Assembly (NCBI GenBank): GCA_936432065.2
Contig: OW386285.2
Span: 102,553,869 to 102,617,868, forward strand
Origin: Rutpela maculata
Lineage: Eukaryota > Arthropoda > Insecta > Coleoptera > Cerambycidae
DNA: 64,000 bases
Direction: 5' to 3'
In this document: in pieces, positions 22,611 to 34,560 of the stretch
Layout of the letters: every line of letters starts with the position of its first letter
How positions within the stretch are numbered: the stretch's first letter is position 1
Program-made: the position numbers and the translations under genes
The notes under the pieces: model-generated
The model's database searches: none
Told to the model about the DNA's origin: nothing
Seen by the model: only the letters and a program-made list of their open reading frames with translations

Positions 22611-23596
22611 CAGGGGCAGACTAAAGGGGGGGGCTTTAGGGGCTTAAGCCCAGGGCCCCGGATACTGAAGGGGCCCCCGAATACTGAAAACGGACCAAAT
22701 ACGATATGATTATGACCATGCTCTGTACTGGTGATCTCATTGACAGCATAAATAATAAATATAAAAGTATATATAACATTTTTTGCTCTTGTCTGCTTCC
22801 GCATCGCAATCCACAGTCTTTATGCCACTGTATGCATCTGGATTTGATCGGTAATGCGGCTACTCACTACTCGCTATTATTATCATAGTTCAGTGGCGGC
22901 TGGTGAAATTTCAATATGGGACCTATACGAAATATGGGAAATAACATCTAGAGAACCACTTTTCTCAAAAATTTTGAAAATTCGGTTGCCCTCCCTGGCC
23001 CTAGGGACTCCTGTTTAATTTATTTATTTTTTGTCATATACATTTGACTTCATAAAAATGCAACAATAGGTTTTCGAATTTATGAAAATATTTTCATTAT
23101 TAACTGAGATCCAACGAAGTGAAATGTTGTAACTTGTTAAATTGTAAATTACAAAATTTCAGTTCATTGTTTTTCAGTTAATAATAAAAATATTTTCATA
23201 AACTCGAAAACCTATTGTTGTATTTTTATGAAAAGTCAAATGTATATGACAAAAAAAATAAATTAAACAGGTGTCCCTAGGGCCAGGGAGGGCAACCTAA
23301 TTTTAAATTTTTTTTTCGCAAACTGCTTTTTAAAAATTTTAGAGAAGTGCTTCTCTAGATGTTATTTCCCATATTTCGTATGGGTCCCATGCGCCACAGA
23401 CGGGAAAAAAAAATATTGAAATTTCACCAGCCGCCACTGTCATAGTTTATAGTTCGGTATTTAGCCAAAACAAAGTGAAACATGTCTTGGTGGTGAGTGA
23501 TCTGACATAATCTCAAAAAAATGTTATCTTATTAAATGGGAAGGGCCCCAAAGCAATTAATAGCCCAGGGCCCCACACCCGGTTAGTCCGTCCCTG
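22611..23596. mobile_element. hAT-type MITE (CAGGGGCAGACTA ends), itself interrupted
   Basis: Ends CAGGGGCAGACTA and TTAGTCCGTCCCTG with 8-bp TSD TAGATACG on both sides. Internal GCCCAGGGCCCC near 22646 pairs with GCCCAGGGCCCC-type text near 23562. It carries a second hAT-type MITE at 22891-23439. Excluding that insert and its duplication, about 430 bp, non-coding. Confidence 0.85.
22891..23439. mobile_element. Innermost hAT-type palindromic MITE, 549 bp
   Basis: Ends CAGTGGCGGCTGGTGAAATT and AATTTCACCAGCCGCCACTG, flanked by TCATAGTT at 22883-22890 and 23440-23447. The arms are near-complete palindromes (GGCCAGGGAGGGCAACC near 23281 pairs with GGTTGCCCTCCCTGGCC near 22983). Youngest layer of this nest. 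Confidence 0.88.
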
Positions 23597-24027
23597 TAGA
23601 TACGCCTCTTCGTCTTTCCAGTGACGATATGCTTCCTGATTAGCTCTATCGCGTAGTGTGGTTGGTTAGATAATTTTAATTGTGCTTTTCATGAACCCAA
23701 TGACTATTTGGATCGTAATCTACAGAGCAGTAACAATCCTAGCTAAGTCATAATTTTAGTCTAAAAGGGCATAAGCTGAAAAAGGGAGATTGAACAGCAA
23801 TCTACTATAAATTAGAACTTTTTTACCGTTTTATTCCATGTGAGTTTCTTTACGTCTGTCTTGTTCGGGCGTAAAAGCACGACTGGAAAAAATACGTAGA
23901 ACAGAAAGAAACACGGCAACCAATTAAAATCGCTTAGCTATTTTTGTTGCACCTCATGTTTTATTTATCAATGATAACGCATTATGTTTGGAAAACATGC
24001 AACTTTATTCTCATTTGTACCCCACAG

Positions 24028-24266
24028 TCACTCTACAAACAGATATAGGAGTTAGTGGAGCGGAAAAGAGCTCCCTCGAACAGCAAATATCCACACTTCA
24101 GTTGGCTAATGAAAGAAGTGAGCGACAGTGTAAACAGGAAATTGGACGACTACAAGCCGAAATCCAATCTCTAAGACAAAGATTAGATAGAGCCGATGCA
24201 GATTTAATACATAGCCGAAGAGAAAATATTAGGCTTACCGAGCAAGTGGCATCTTTAGAGAAAGAG
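24028..24266 (+). CDS. Coiled-coil protein, exon c
   Basis: Acceptor CCCCACAG ending 24027, donor GAG|GTAAAT. Phase 1 in, phase 0 out. Encodes (I)TLQTDIGVSGAEKSSLEQ, then ERQCKQEIGRLQAEIQSLRQ and RLDRADADLIHSRRENIRL to VASLEKE: regular heptads. The phase match with exon b across a 5-kb intron is strong support. Confidence 0.85.
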
Positions 24267-26419
24267 GTAAATATGACCTTTCATAAATTGCCTAAGAAAT
24301 TTTATGAAATAGTGCATTGACCTATCAACTTTATTGTTTTTGAATGAGGAAAAAATTGAACAAAAATTATGAAATAAAAGCTCTCCGTGTCATCTCGTCG
24401 GAATAACTGCGGATCTTATAATTTAATTAACATCGATTTGAAGCCAGTTTAAAATACATTGAAAAAATGCATATAATTTCACAATTATCAGTTCTATTGT
24501 GAGAACTGTATGTTCTCTGAAATATAATTCTTTGCAGTTTTTTTATAAAAGCAATCTTGTCTTCAGTTTAGCCAAAATCACAGAGGCAGCTTGTTCGGAA
24601 TTCTGTATAGCAGTTCAATTTTCAATAGTTAGGGATCTATGGTTTTGAAATCGACAGGGGGGGGGGGGTTGACTAATAGGTATACAAAAACAAAAACCAG
24701 ATTGTTATGTAAAATTTCCTCATGGATTCGAATTTCGACTTCGCCAATTACATTCGGAATAGCGAAATTGGAGAAAAATGCGTTTATTTGCAAAAATTAT
24801 AAAAAAACATGAAAATATGTATTTTATTATTTCTCACTCAATATCATGCTTGCTGTTAGAAATATCGATCTTAAATTTTAACAAACATTCTCTCAACCTT
24901 TTCCAAAAATCAGACACCAGACATACACACAAACAGCGACAAACTCAAAATGTCCCTCCTTTTTTGTGTAGGGAGTTAAACAATAGGAATTTCCACAACA
25001 AAATATGCAAGAGATTACTCATTTCTAAAACGCCATTGTAGCATATGTACAGGGTGGTCGCGCGAAAGTTAGAATCTCATTTAACTTAAATAGTACGGCT
25101 ACCAAGATTTTCGAGTTACTTTAGCGAAGATAATTAATTCTAGCGTTTCTCATCAGTTCTGGGAGAGCTGAGAAGAAAAGTTCAGGGTGACCTGTCCTAA
25201 ATCGAGCTTTGAACATGTACAGAAAAATCGGTCATCTCGATCTTCGCAGCAAGGCAGTTTCTTTTGTCTTCTTGTTGAGGGAAGTAAATATGATGAAGAA
25301 AAAATGAGAACTGCCCTTTTGACTGAGACGTCGAGTTACAAAGACCGAAATAATGACAAATAGCCACCGGTCAAAATTCTAGTCACCGCGGCGAGGCAGT
25401 TCTGCTCATTATCGACTAGTTTTGATGTCTCTTGACCACAAGAAAGTTCGAACAGAACTTTTTGCTAGTTTAGTTACGAGTGATTACATTCGTATGTTGC
25501 TTAATTTTAAGGCTGATCAAGTCATCGCGGCGACGCAGTTCTCTACTTCAGGTTATTCCAACTATCATTAAGAAGACGAAAAAAATATGAACTGAACTTT
25601 TTTCCAGTTCACATTTGAGAAAAATGATTTCCGTCGCGACAAAAAAAAAACAAATTAAGGCTGTTTGTAAGCGCAAGCTCTCAGAGAATTTGTTTAAATG
25701 AAGCATATACATACCAGGAGACTCTGATACAAGCTGTCCGGACGAGGATGCTGCATTGGCACAATACGAAATATAACATCTCTGTATAACGACAACGCAG
25801 CATCCTTGGTCCCAGCAGCTGTCATCTTTTATTTACATATACACGCATTTTATACCTTCTGCTGGAGATGCTACATGGCTTCAGATACACTCCATGTCGT
25901 TGCCATAGACATTAAAGTCATCCAGAATTTCTATGTCCTCTGCGCGCCGTCACGCAAGCACGCCGAACATATATGTGACTCCATTCGATTTCGCGCAGCT
26001 ACGGCCAACGGAAAACGGCAGTTCGCATTTTTTTATCGTTTTATATGCCCCACTCTATAAATAGAAAAAGTTTTAGCCTCGCTGTTTTGATAATTTTAGC
26101 CTCCAATTTGATACAACTTTGATTGATATTATTGAAACGTAGACCAATGAAAAATGGCAGTTCTCGATTAATTGATGTCTTGTTCATCATTTTTTACGAG
26201 TATTAATCGAGAACTGCCTCGCCGCGGTATAAAAATTGCGACATTTTTTTCGACAGTAGGAAAGTCGTTTGTCAGCCGTCCGTATCGTTTTTCGAACTTT
26301 TGTCGTATGAAAAAGTGTCTTAGAATTCCATAATCTATAGAGTTTCTCTGCTACAAAGCTCGCTGTTATGATAGAGGTTTTTGGTAATGGGCTGCCGTAC
26401 TAAAAAGCTGTAGGAAATC

Positions 26420-27010
26420 ATGAAAAAAATGAAAATTTGAATTTGCAAATGATATAGCTTATAATTTGTTGCTATGTATCTAAAACTAGTTTGGTTAAAT
26501 TTTTAGCCAAATCCGTTAATATCTAGCAGGCCCTCCATGGCCTTTAAAATGAAGGAAAAGGCCAATTTTTCGATTTTTAACATTTTTCAAATTGAAGTTT
26601 GAAATTTTTTTATAACTCTTTAATAATATCTAAATTTGTGTGGCAAAAGTTTTCCGAATAAAATATTTTTCAGTTCCAGGGAAATTAGATATGTTGTACA
26701 AAAAACTTTATTTTCGTCAAATTCTACTTTTTAGTGACAAATTTCTAATTTCCCTGAAACTGAAAAATATTTTATTCGGAAAACTTTAGCCACACATGTT
26801 TAGACATTAATAAGGAGTCATAAAAAAATTTCAAACGTCAATTTGAAAAATGTTTAAAATCGAAAAATTGGCCTTTTCCTTCATTTTCAAGGCCGTGGGG
26901 GCCGGCTAGATATTATCCGATTTGGCTAAAAATTTAACCGAATTAGTTTTAGATATATAGCAAAAAATTATAAGCTATATCATTTGCAAATTCAAATTTT
27001 CATTTTTTCG
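26420..27010. repeat. 590-bp palindromic repeat
   Basis: Arms of about 290 bp centred near 26715 share GCAAATGATATAGCTTATAA, GGAAAAGGCCAATTTTTCGA and TTCCGAATAAAATATTTTTC in opposite orientations. Non-coding, intronic; ends not sharply defined. Confidence 0.7.
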
Positions 27011-27658
27011 GTCCGCCCTACTATACATGTTGAGTTGAAAAATTGTATTTAAATTCTTTGCTAAATCTGCAGGACTACTTAATATATCCTTTTCTCCGTT
27101 TCCAATCTTTACATCATCAAATCTCCATTATTCCTGAATCGATATTGATGAAATTTAAAACATAAAGGACAATAGGTTGCAAATGCATGTAATTTTATCT
27201 CTGCGTTTACTTTTACAGTTCTTATTGTTACTATACCTCAACTGGGAAAGAAGAATAGTAATAAATGCACATGATCACCGGAAAACTTATTATTCTACAC
27301 TAATTAATATGTTTTTTTTTAAGAATTCCTTTGCACTACCCCCAAGTTCTGTTAACCATCAACAACGTTTTATATTTTTTGTTTATATTTTTGAATGTAT
27401 ACCTATTTATTTAGATGAATTTATCCCCCCCCCCCCAGATCAAGCCCAAAACTTTTCTTCTTTTCCACTCCCATTCTTCTTTATTTTTCTGCAAGCCATA
27501 CCATCTTTGTATTTGGTACTATACCTTAACCGGGAAAGGAAGATAGTAATATATGCACGTGATCAATGTGTGCAACAGATTCTATTGACGTTTAAATTTG
27601 AGGGGGTGTAATTCAAAATAATTTTTGCAAAGGCTTATCAAATTCACGTCGCTCAGTG

Positions 27659-28500
27659 ACATTGTACCGCTTGACAATATTGGCAGTTCAGTCACAGAAG
27701 ATCTATACCAGAAGCGTCACTATCGGCGCAACGTTTGATGTTTCATTGGTAAATTGGAATGACCTTCGGCCATCTTGTCGGTGGTATTATTGTCAACCTA
27801 TAAAGCCTAGTCCTCATAACGGCGAATTGCGAAAAGCGAAATTTTACCCGTGAGTATAATTCGCACAAAATAATTTGCCCTTACTTACTTCAGCGGATTT
27901 TGCGTTTTTAAGTGTCCCTTATTTAGTAACTTTTTAAAATATCCCCAAAGGAATTTTGACACATAAAATCCTACAAATAAATATGTTACAAATTACATAC
28001 GAATAACATACAAATAATATTTTTATACTTGACATTTCACGCAACATTTTAAACTATGACCTACAAAATTAATAAGACAAAGACAGAAACACAAAATCCG
28101 CTAAAAAGTTAAAACAAGTTAAACTTTTCAGCGGCCTCGCAGAAAGTTCAAATATTCGCCGGAATTTCGCGGCATCTGACTTTTTGAATAATTTCCACCA
28201 GTCACATTAATTCCGCAGAAATAAATCCGCAATTCGCCGTTATGAGGACTAGGCTTAATTCCACACTTTTCTAAATTCACCTTAGATAAAATTCGAAGCT
28301 GATTGGTGTAATTGACTATGTTTTTCCAAATATCCAATCATGTTATTATTGCTTACCAGTGCGCTCCACCGATGAATTTAGAAATCTGCGGAATTATAGG
28401 TTGACATTAATACCACCAACAAGATGGCCGTCTTCAATATTGGTGGGAAGGCAGAGAGTCGTTTCTGGTATAGGTCTTCTGTGGTTCAGTTCATCAATAT
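27659..28500. mobile_element. Nested inverted-repeat unit in intron c
   Basis: Outer arms 27659-27800 and 28390-28500 pair (AGATCTATACCAGAAGCG with CGTTTCTGGTATAGGTCT; GGCCATCTTGTCGGTGG with CCACCAACAAGATGGCC). Between them lie a second inverted unit 27803-28255 with ends AAGCCTAGTCCTCATAACGG and its complement, then a 125-bp mini-MITE (28263-28388). Non-coding. Confidence 0.75.
28263..28388. repeat. 125-bp mini-MITE, copy 1
   Basis: Starts CACTTTTCTAAATTCACC and ends CCACCGATGAATTTAGAAAT, with GAAGCTGATTGG and CCAATCAT as an inner stem. A sister copy with the same layout is at 55462-55588. Confidence 0.7.
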
Positions 28501-29373
28501 CTTCCTTTCTCGACTAAAGGTGCATTCTCATGCATCAAATATTCGACATCTGAATCGAATATTGGATGTTTTTTCATCGGATAAAGAAAAATGTCAATTC
28601 ACATGGACTTTAAGAATAGTTTCCGAACACTGTAAACTATTCAACAATATTCAAAGGTTTATTGAAATTATCGGCAGACTTTATGAAATAATTAAAATAT
28701 TTTTTGATATTGTGGCTCTTTTCACGAAAAAGGTTGTGATAATCAACTTGTAATTTTCTATATTTGAAAATATCTCGCACCCAAAGTCTTTTTCTCTTTA
28801 TTTAATCAAATCAATAATTATTATTAAATTCGTTTTAGTCACTTTTTCCAACATTGTGATGATTAGGAACAATTTGTCAATAAAAGTGAGCTTAAGATCT
28901 ATCGGAAAAATATTCAACGTCAAAATATCCGACGTCGGATAAAAGGTAAAACTTTCGGACGGTGACAACCCGCCAAATCAATTTCAAATAATTCCACCAA
29001 TAGAAAAACTTTCGGATCATCGTGTCATCGGATATCGGATGCATGAAAGCCCACCTTTAGGTATAGGTACCTATTAACAAATGTTTCCGTGCCTGCAACT
29101 ATTGGCGGCAAAGATGTGCTGTTGAATTAAGTTTTGGTCAGTAATTTCAAGAAGCAATAATAACGATATCCAGTTTGCCAGTATGGCGACCTGAGCGACA
29201 AAAGTACAAGGGTGTGAATCTACAAATTGATCCAGTTTGAAAACTAATTCGGAGACGTAACTACCTGGCGCCTGGCTATTATGATCACTTAATGTTTGAA
29301 TATTATGTTCCCTCTTCCACCGAGAACTAAGATGTCCCTAATAAATTTATTAAATGAACATTTACTTTTATAG

Positions 29374-29518
29374 ATCAACTTGAGTGCTGCAATTTCAGAA
29401 GAACGGAACAAAACGCCGAGAAGTCATGAAATAGTAGCACTACCTCCTCCAACTCCCAGAAAGGAGGAACGTGAAAAAGAATTAACTTCTATGATACAAG
29501 ATATGGAGAGTAAACATG
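29374..29518 (+). CDS. Coiled-coil protein, exon d (proline-rich linker)
   Basis: Acceptor TTTATAG, donor CATG|GTAAGT. Phase 0 in, phase 1 out. Encodes INLSAAISEERNKTPRSHE, the linker IVALPPPTPRKEEREKE, then LTSMIQDMESKH. The PPPTPRKE patch is the only break in the coiled coil and could be a basic/proline docking motif. Confidence 0.82.
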
Positions 29519-29722
29519 GTAAGTAGAACGCCATTATAGTGCACATTTAGATATAAGTACAATTATTATTAGTATCTAACAGCAATTTTTGGATACCATG
29601 GAATTAGTTCTGATGTGAGGAACGTTAAAAAAAATATGCTAAAATCACTATAGATAAAATTGATTTTGCCATGAGTTGATTTGGGAGAGCTTTATCAAGA
29701 AATAATAATTCATGTGTTGCAG

Positions 29723-29840
29723 CGGCCACGGTAGCCGAGCTAGAGAGCATGATCTACTCCCAAAATCAACTCATGGACAAACTGTCTACTGAATGCCACG
29801 CCCTCACCCAGAAACTGGAAGATGCGAGCATCAGGCATAA
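29723..29840 (+). CDS. Coiled-coil protein, exon e
   Basis: Acceptor TGTTGCAG, donor CATAA|GTAAGA. Phase 1 in, phase 2 out, after a 204-bp intron. Encodes AATVAELESMIYSQNQLMD then KLSTECHALTQKLEDASI. This is the segment that suggests SDCCAG8-like family membership. At least one more exon must follow; none was recognised in the next 34 kb. Confidence 0.82.
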
Positions 29841-30019
29841 GTAAGAACACATATTCTATATTCATTAATATTAATAATTAAAAAGTTTATGGTTAAACGG
29901 ATACTGATTTATAGTGCACTATTATATAGGAACGATCTTAAAAGTTTAAAGTAATTTAAAGTCACGTCATCAACTTGTCGGTCGCATTGAAGATGAAATT
30001 ATTATTACAATTAATACGC

Positions 30020-33000
30020 GCAAATTGGATGAATAGGAGACACAATTTATAAAGAATTTATATTGCGGATACAAATAGGGACAAGAATAAATATCTGAAA
30101 CATTCCCACCTGCCCAGTGGATGAAACATCCCTTATAGCCCGGGAGACAGCGACCTTTTGGAGCTAATCATTTCATTAAGGCTGATTTTCACATATGTAG
30201 TAGTTTATTGTGTGTACATACAGGAAACGGCGGTCAGCTGGCATTCGAGTAAATGAAGAAAATTTCACGTTTTCCTAGAAAATGCATGCAAATCTTAAAA
30301 AAACATTTTTTCCCAGAAACCTTTGTTTTGAAGGGCCGGAGGTTAATGGAACATCTAGGTAATACATGATATTAAGTGAACATCGTATATGAGATCAATT
30401 TAATTTAAATATCGATTAATTACGGTGACAAAGTGGCGAAATTTTCCCGAAAAAAACAAAGTCCGAACTTTCGCCCCCTCTAGTTTCCTCATTTTTGCCG
30501 CAAATCAAAAAATTTAAAAAAATCTTTTTGCAAATTTATTTCTATTTAAATTCGTAACAGTAGTCTTTTGGCCTAGGAGCCAAGACTGAGAAGTTGACGG
30601 CACTTTTTAAACACAAAATGTGCGATTTTTTGCCGTACATCGCTGACATTTCAGTAAATATCTCCGAAACTAAAAAACGTATCGAAATTCTGATGGTGCA
30701 AAAGATTCGTAATGAAAAATATTCGTTTGACCTTATTTTTTATTTCGAGTTAGCTCTCACCGTTTCGGAGATATCTGCGAAGAATATTAAGAAACAGCTC
30801 GCATTTCGCAGCCGAAGAAATTGCAAAAACATGCGATCTGGGCACGTTCATATTTTTCGAAAAACGAATCAAAAGTAGCATTTTGTGACACTTCAGAAAA
30901 TCTCTACAAATTTATGACGTAAGCATTTTCCGGAAAAAAAGTCTCCACTTTGACCGCTCCTAGCTCATTAATTTTTGGATTATGACAATAATTTAAAAAA
31001 ACACCTTTTAGATTTAGTTCTCTACAAATTCGTTAGGGCATAGTTCTTTGCCTAGGTATCACCATTTAGAAGTTATGTAGGTCTTAGGCAAAAAATGTCC
31101 AATTTTCCGCCGTACATCGCCACATATTCAAGTCAATATCTCTGAAACGAAACTATTTAGGAAAATTTTGAAGGAACCGTACGAGTCCTCATGAAAAGAA
31201 CCTGTTCTTTGGGAGCTCTTATTTTTGAGCTAATTCCAATAGACCGGGAGGCAGCGACACATTTTTGGCACTCATACCACTAAGGCTGATTTTCACATAT
31301 TAGTCCAGTCACATTAGAATCCGTCTGCTAAAAAAATCCAAGTGAGCTGAAATTTTGCGTAAAACTTTATTTTGACTTTGACTGAAGGAAATCAGTTTTT
31401 CGCAAATATCCTGCTTCCTCATATGACTTTTTTCGGTTAGTACAAAAATGCAGATTAGGAAATTCTCTACAAAAAATGTTATATACATATTTTACGAATA
31501 ACCAACCGTTTTCACGCTTTTCACGCTATACCTTAGAGAAATAATGAGTGTTTCCATACCACCGCAGAGGTAGGGTGCAAGGTGCGTTTTTTTTACATTG
31601 TTTGCCCAGTAGGCATAATCCATGTTTTTCCTTGTTTCAATTACCTTCTATAGCTCTTCCTCGTTCTCGTCCTCCCCCTCCCCCTCCACATGTTCCTCTT
31701 CTTCATCTTCTATAGACATGAGTGACCGTGGCAGTGGCCACAAAGTATTAAGCAAGACAGCTCAACTTTTCTGCACCCGCAATTTGTGTTACATCCTTTA
31801 GTGTAATTGCAAAAGATGGTGTTTAGAAGTACATCTAGCGCAGGTGACCTTTTAGTGGGCTCCAAAATATGATTATCGATGTTCAGGATTTAAATCATTA
31901 CCAAGCCAATTCTGTATCTGATCATAAACTCGACTCAGATGTTAGTGAGCGGCTGCGGCAGTAGGTGGAAGTGAAGACAATTTCAAAGCGATGCGGTGTT
32001 GAATTTTGTTGACTTCGCGAATGCCATATATCGATAGTTGTTAATGGATACTTCTGATTTAGAAGCTCCATACATTACCAGAAGAATGCGTACTCCATTT
32101 TGTAAAATAGTTTCTACTGGACAATTTTCCTGCTTAAAAACTTCTGCTGATTGCTGCAAGTCTGTTCATTTTTCGGACATTTTAAGATCTTTTATTTTTC
32201 CTTTGCTAACGAGTGCAGATTATGTGTCGCACCCGGTGATGGCATGTGGAAATAATAGATGATTTTAGGAATTAGGAAACTTATCTGTACTAGAAGAAGA
32301 ATATATTTTTGATTCTATTTTTCTCTACCCGGTTTGAGGAAGAAAACTTGTAAAGAAGCACGTTCTATTAGGAGAATTCAAAGATCTACATCTTCTCCAA
32401 CGATAGTTGTGATGTTCTCTAGTGATTTTTCAAGCTCCGCGCGCCGTTTCAAGCCTCTCCTTCCGCGCCGCGCATTTGCACCACCGCGCCATGTCTAGAA
32501 TATTGCATATCTTCTCTAGTAGCTACATTTTTAATTAGTCATGAATTTTTGTTCCTTGGAAAATAATGGCTCACGTATTGAATATATATAAAGAGTTGTG
32601 TACCTTGCTGCAAAACTTAACACTGTTTGTTATTTACTGAATGGTTAGTTGTACGCAAAAAACCTATATAACCTTTCTTGTAGAGAATTTACTACCTACC
32701 TACCTACTGTGGTACAGCCGTATCGTTTTTTGCAACCCATTACCTTTTTGTAATTGCAGTTGAACCAAGGAAATCGGAGTTGGTGCCTTGGTGGTGAAAA
32801 TAGGTGATAAAATGTTGCTCATTTTTCTGCAGCCTCATCGCTCATCATGGTCTCCATATTTTCTCCTCGCCAAAATTAAATTTGGCGAAGTACTCGACAG
32901 GAATGCGTCAGATGTTGGTAACAATCTTGATAAAATCATGGAATAATTTGATAGACCTACTAACCACCTGTTGAAGGAAGTGAATATTTGATGATTTATA

Positions 33001-34560
33001 GATTTTTCAGTGTGTGGGATATTGTATAATGCAAGGTAAATCGTTTTCCAGCACTCTCTCCCTTCATTGATAAGGGATTTTTATATGTATGGATGCCATC
33101 TTCCAAATCTTTCCTGATATTTAAAACATTTGTCGTTTGTGCTTTTCCTTTGTTCAAAAAAAATCAGAAATGGTATTGCAACCATTAAACGCATGGAAAA
33201 ATAGCACGTTTTTTACTGCTTTTAAAGACTGCAAATCGCAAGAAATATACGCCCTTTCCTTTATATTTCCTTGAGCATATCTTAAAAATCGGATATCTTT
33301 ATCTTCAGAAGCAAGATCAATAATGAGCATGAGAAGCTCGACGTCCTGCCCGGCGATAACCACCGTCTCATTCCGATGAGATTCGTGGATGACAGTTTGA
33401 ACAGTCAGCGCATCAGCATCATCAGCAATAGTAATCATTTTCATCTTCTCGCATTGAAATCTTTCCACCAGTTCTAAAATTAAACGCTCCTATTGCTTAA
33501 TAGTTTTTTTGAGGATCATTCTCATGCAGACGTGTTTTCGTGGAAAAGGATTTCAGCAGAAATGCTTTTTAAAAACGTTGCTGTTGTTCGATACCTAATA
33601 TTTGTACTGTAAGCATTTTCATCATTTTTGTCAAACACTATTTGACTATAACATTTAGGAATGAATTTCATCTATGCGGTGTAAATGTCGTTAATGTTCA
33701 CTGTTTCAACCATACCACACGAATTAGGTCCATCAACAATAAATTCGCAATTGCAAAAATCGATGGGTCGTTCTGAAACTGACAATTACGATTTCTTTAT
33801 CTTTCTCATTAAGCCCCTTTCGTCAATAAGGACAGTAGAAACGAAGCAATGTTTTTCACAAATGAAACAATTGCTTAAGAGCTCCATGTCTGCAAATATA
33901 CCATCAGACACTTTTGACCAGTCAAAAAACAATTATTTTTCACAGTTTCCTTTCATTTCACTACTTAACCATGGAAAAGGGTGCTTAAATTCAGGAGCCA
34001 AAGAAAAATTAACCGAAGATGAATCTATCAACAAATAAAACCCGACAAGATTTTAGGGGAATAGATCCACAGGGAAAACCACTTCAAAAAAACTCATGAG
34101 TGATGTGGAAATAAACTCAACTAACAAAATATATGTTTGCAAAGATACAAGAAAACTAACAAAAATAGTTTGTAAAAAATTTTGCGATACATGCACATTA
34201 TAGAGGAGATTCGGCTCTATAATTTCGTTCTTAACGATTTTTCTTGTAAACCAGCTGTTATGGAGATATTCACCATGAAAACTTTTGCTTTTGATTGTTT
34301 TTTGGCTGTGTGCTTCAAACTACCCTCACCTTTAAACGTTATTTGCACAAGTTGGATGGGAATTAGCTCTAAGGTCAATAGATAATTTTTTTGTCTACAA
34401 TTTAATAACAAAACTTTTTGTTCGTCCGAATGGCGCGGCGACTAGTAAGAAAAATATGAAAAACCAACATGAAGTAGGGGTATTTTTTCGCAATATAGAT
34501 GTTTCATCTACCGGTCAGGTGAGCACTCTTTATAAATTATCTCTCCTAAAAATGCTAGTT
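30020..34560. mobile_element. Possible DNA element bounded by weak inverted repeats, carrying the CXC-family relic
   Basis: AGGAGACACAATTTATAAAG (30037) and CACCTGCCCAGTGGATGAAA (30109) recur inverted as CTTTATAAATTATCTCTCCT (34529) and TTTCATCTACCGGTCAGGTG (34503). The left arm has about 50 extra bases between the two blocks. Between lie direct repeats (CCGGGAG(A/G)CAGCGAC near 30140 and 31242, each followed by TAAGGCTGATTTTCACATAT) and a decayed ORF family on the minus strand. That it is one element is inference. Confidence 0.4.
31690..33900 (-). pseudogene. Decayed CXC-tailed ORF family, copy 1
   Basis: Minus-strand pieces in family order. About 33670-33900: a possible N-terminal Cys-rich block (LSNCFICEKHCFVSTVLID). 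33154-33468: IADDADALTVQTVIHE, VVIAGQDVELLMLIIDLA and NVLFFHAFNGCNTISDFF, the acidic-residue pattern of PIN/FEN-like folds. 31690-32260: broken C-terminal LPPTAAAA..., QNWLGNDLNPE and remnants of a Cys-rich tail. Stops and frameshifts throughout and much of the family length is missing, so it is an internally deleted relic. I know this family only as an uncharacterised, multicopy insect protein group; its mobility mechanism is unknown to me. Confidence 0.6.

Larger units (their letters stand above)
22555..23628. mobile_element. Mini foldback repeat (copy 2) split by nested hAT elements
   Basis: Outer inverted ends CACTGGAAAGACGAAGAGGC (from 22560) and its complement ending 23624. Without the insert it would be a unit of about 80 bp resembling 19072-19141. 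The insert is 22611-23596 plus one 8-bp duplication TAGATACG (22603-22610 and 23597-23604). Confidence 0.8.
19009..24027 (+). other. 5.0-kb intron of the coiled-coil gene, repeat-filled
   Basis: Begins GTAAGT and ends CCCCACAG. Contains a 70-bp foldback (19072-19141), AT-rich repeats with direct similarity between about 19229-19290 and 20313-20370, a palindrome at 20042-20264, another at 21408-21599, and the triple-nested element at 22555-23628. No internal exon recognised. Splicing across it gives matching phase 1 and a sensible codon (A|TC, Ile). Confidence 0.75.
24267..29373 (+). other. 5.1-kb intron of the coiled-coil gene, repeat-filled
   Basis: GT donor at 24267, acceptor TTTATAG at 29367-29373. 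Contains a G-run near 24656-24668, degenerate GCGGCGAGGCAGTTCT motifs (25385, 25528, inverted near 26207), a palindrome at 26420-27010, a direct duplication (TATACCTCAACTGGGAAAG near 27235 and a diverged copy near 27526), and the nested inverted-repeat unit 27659-28500. No exon seen. Confidence 0.7.

Noticed and set aside
24778..25041. 87-codon + strand frame ending near 25041
   Set aside because: AT-rich intron sequence without domain, codon structure or splice support.
27177..27611. 144-codon + strand frame
   Set aside because: Low-complexity, hydrophobic runs and a poly-Pro from a C-run; it includes two copies of an intronic direct repeat and lies within an intron of the coiled-coil gene.
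30594..30878. 94-codon + strand frame
   Set aside because: Falls in repeat-type DNA (GTTTCGGAGATAT phrases seen in other non-coding elements here); not preceded or followed by splice-compatible coding sequence.
33685..34038. 117-codon + strand frame
   Set aside because: No motif on this strand; the opposite strand carries traces of the CXC-family N-terminal region, so it is most likely a shadow.
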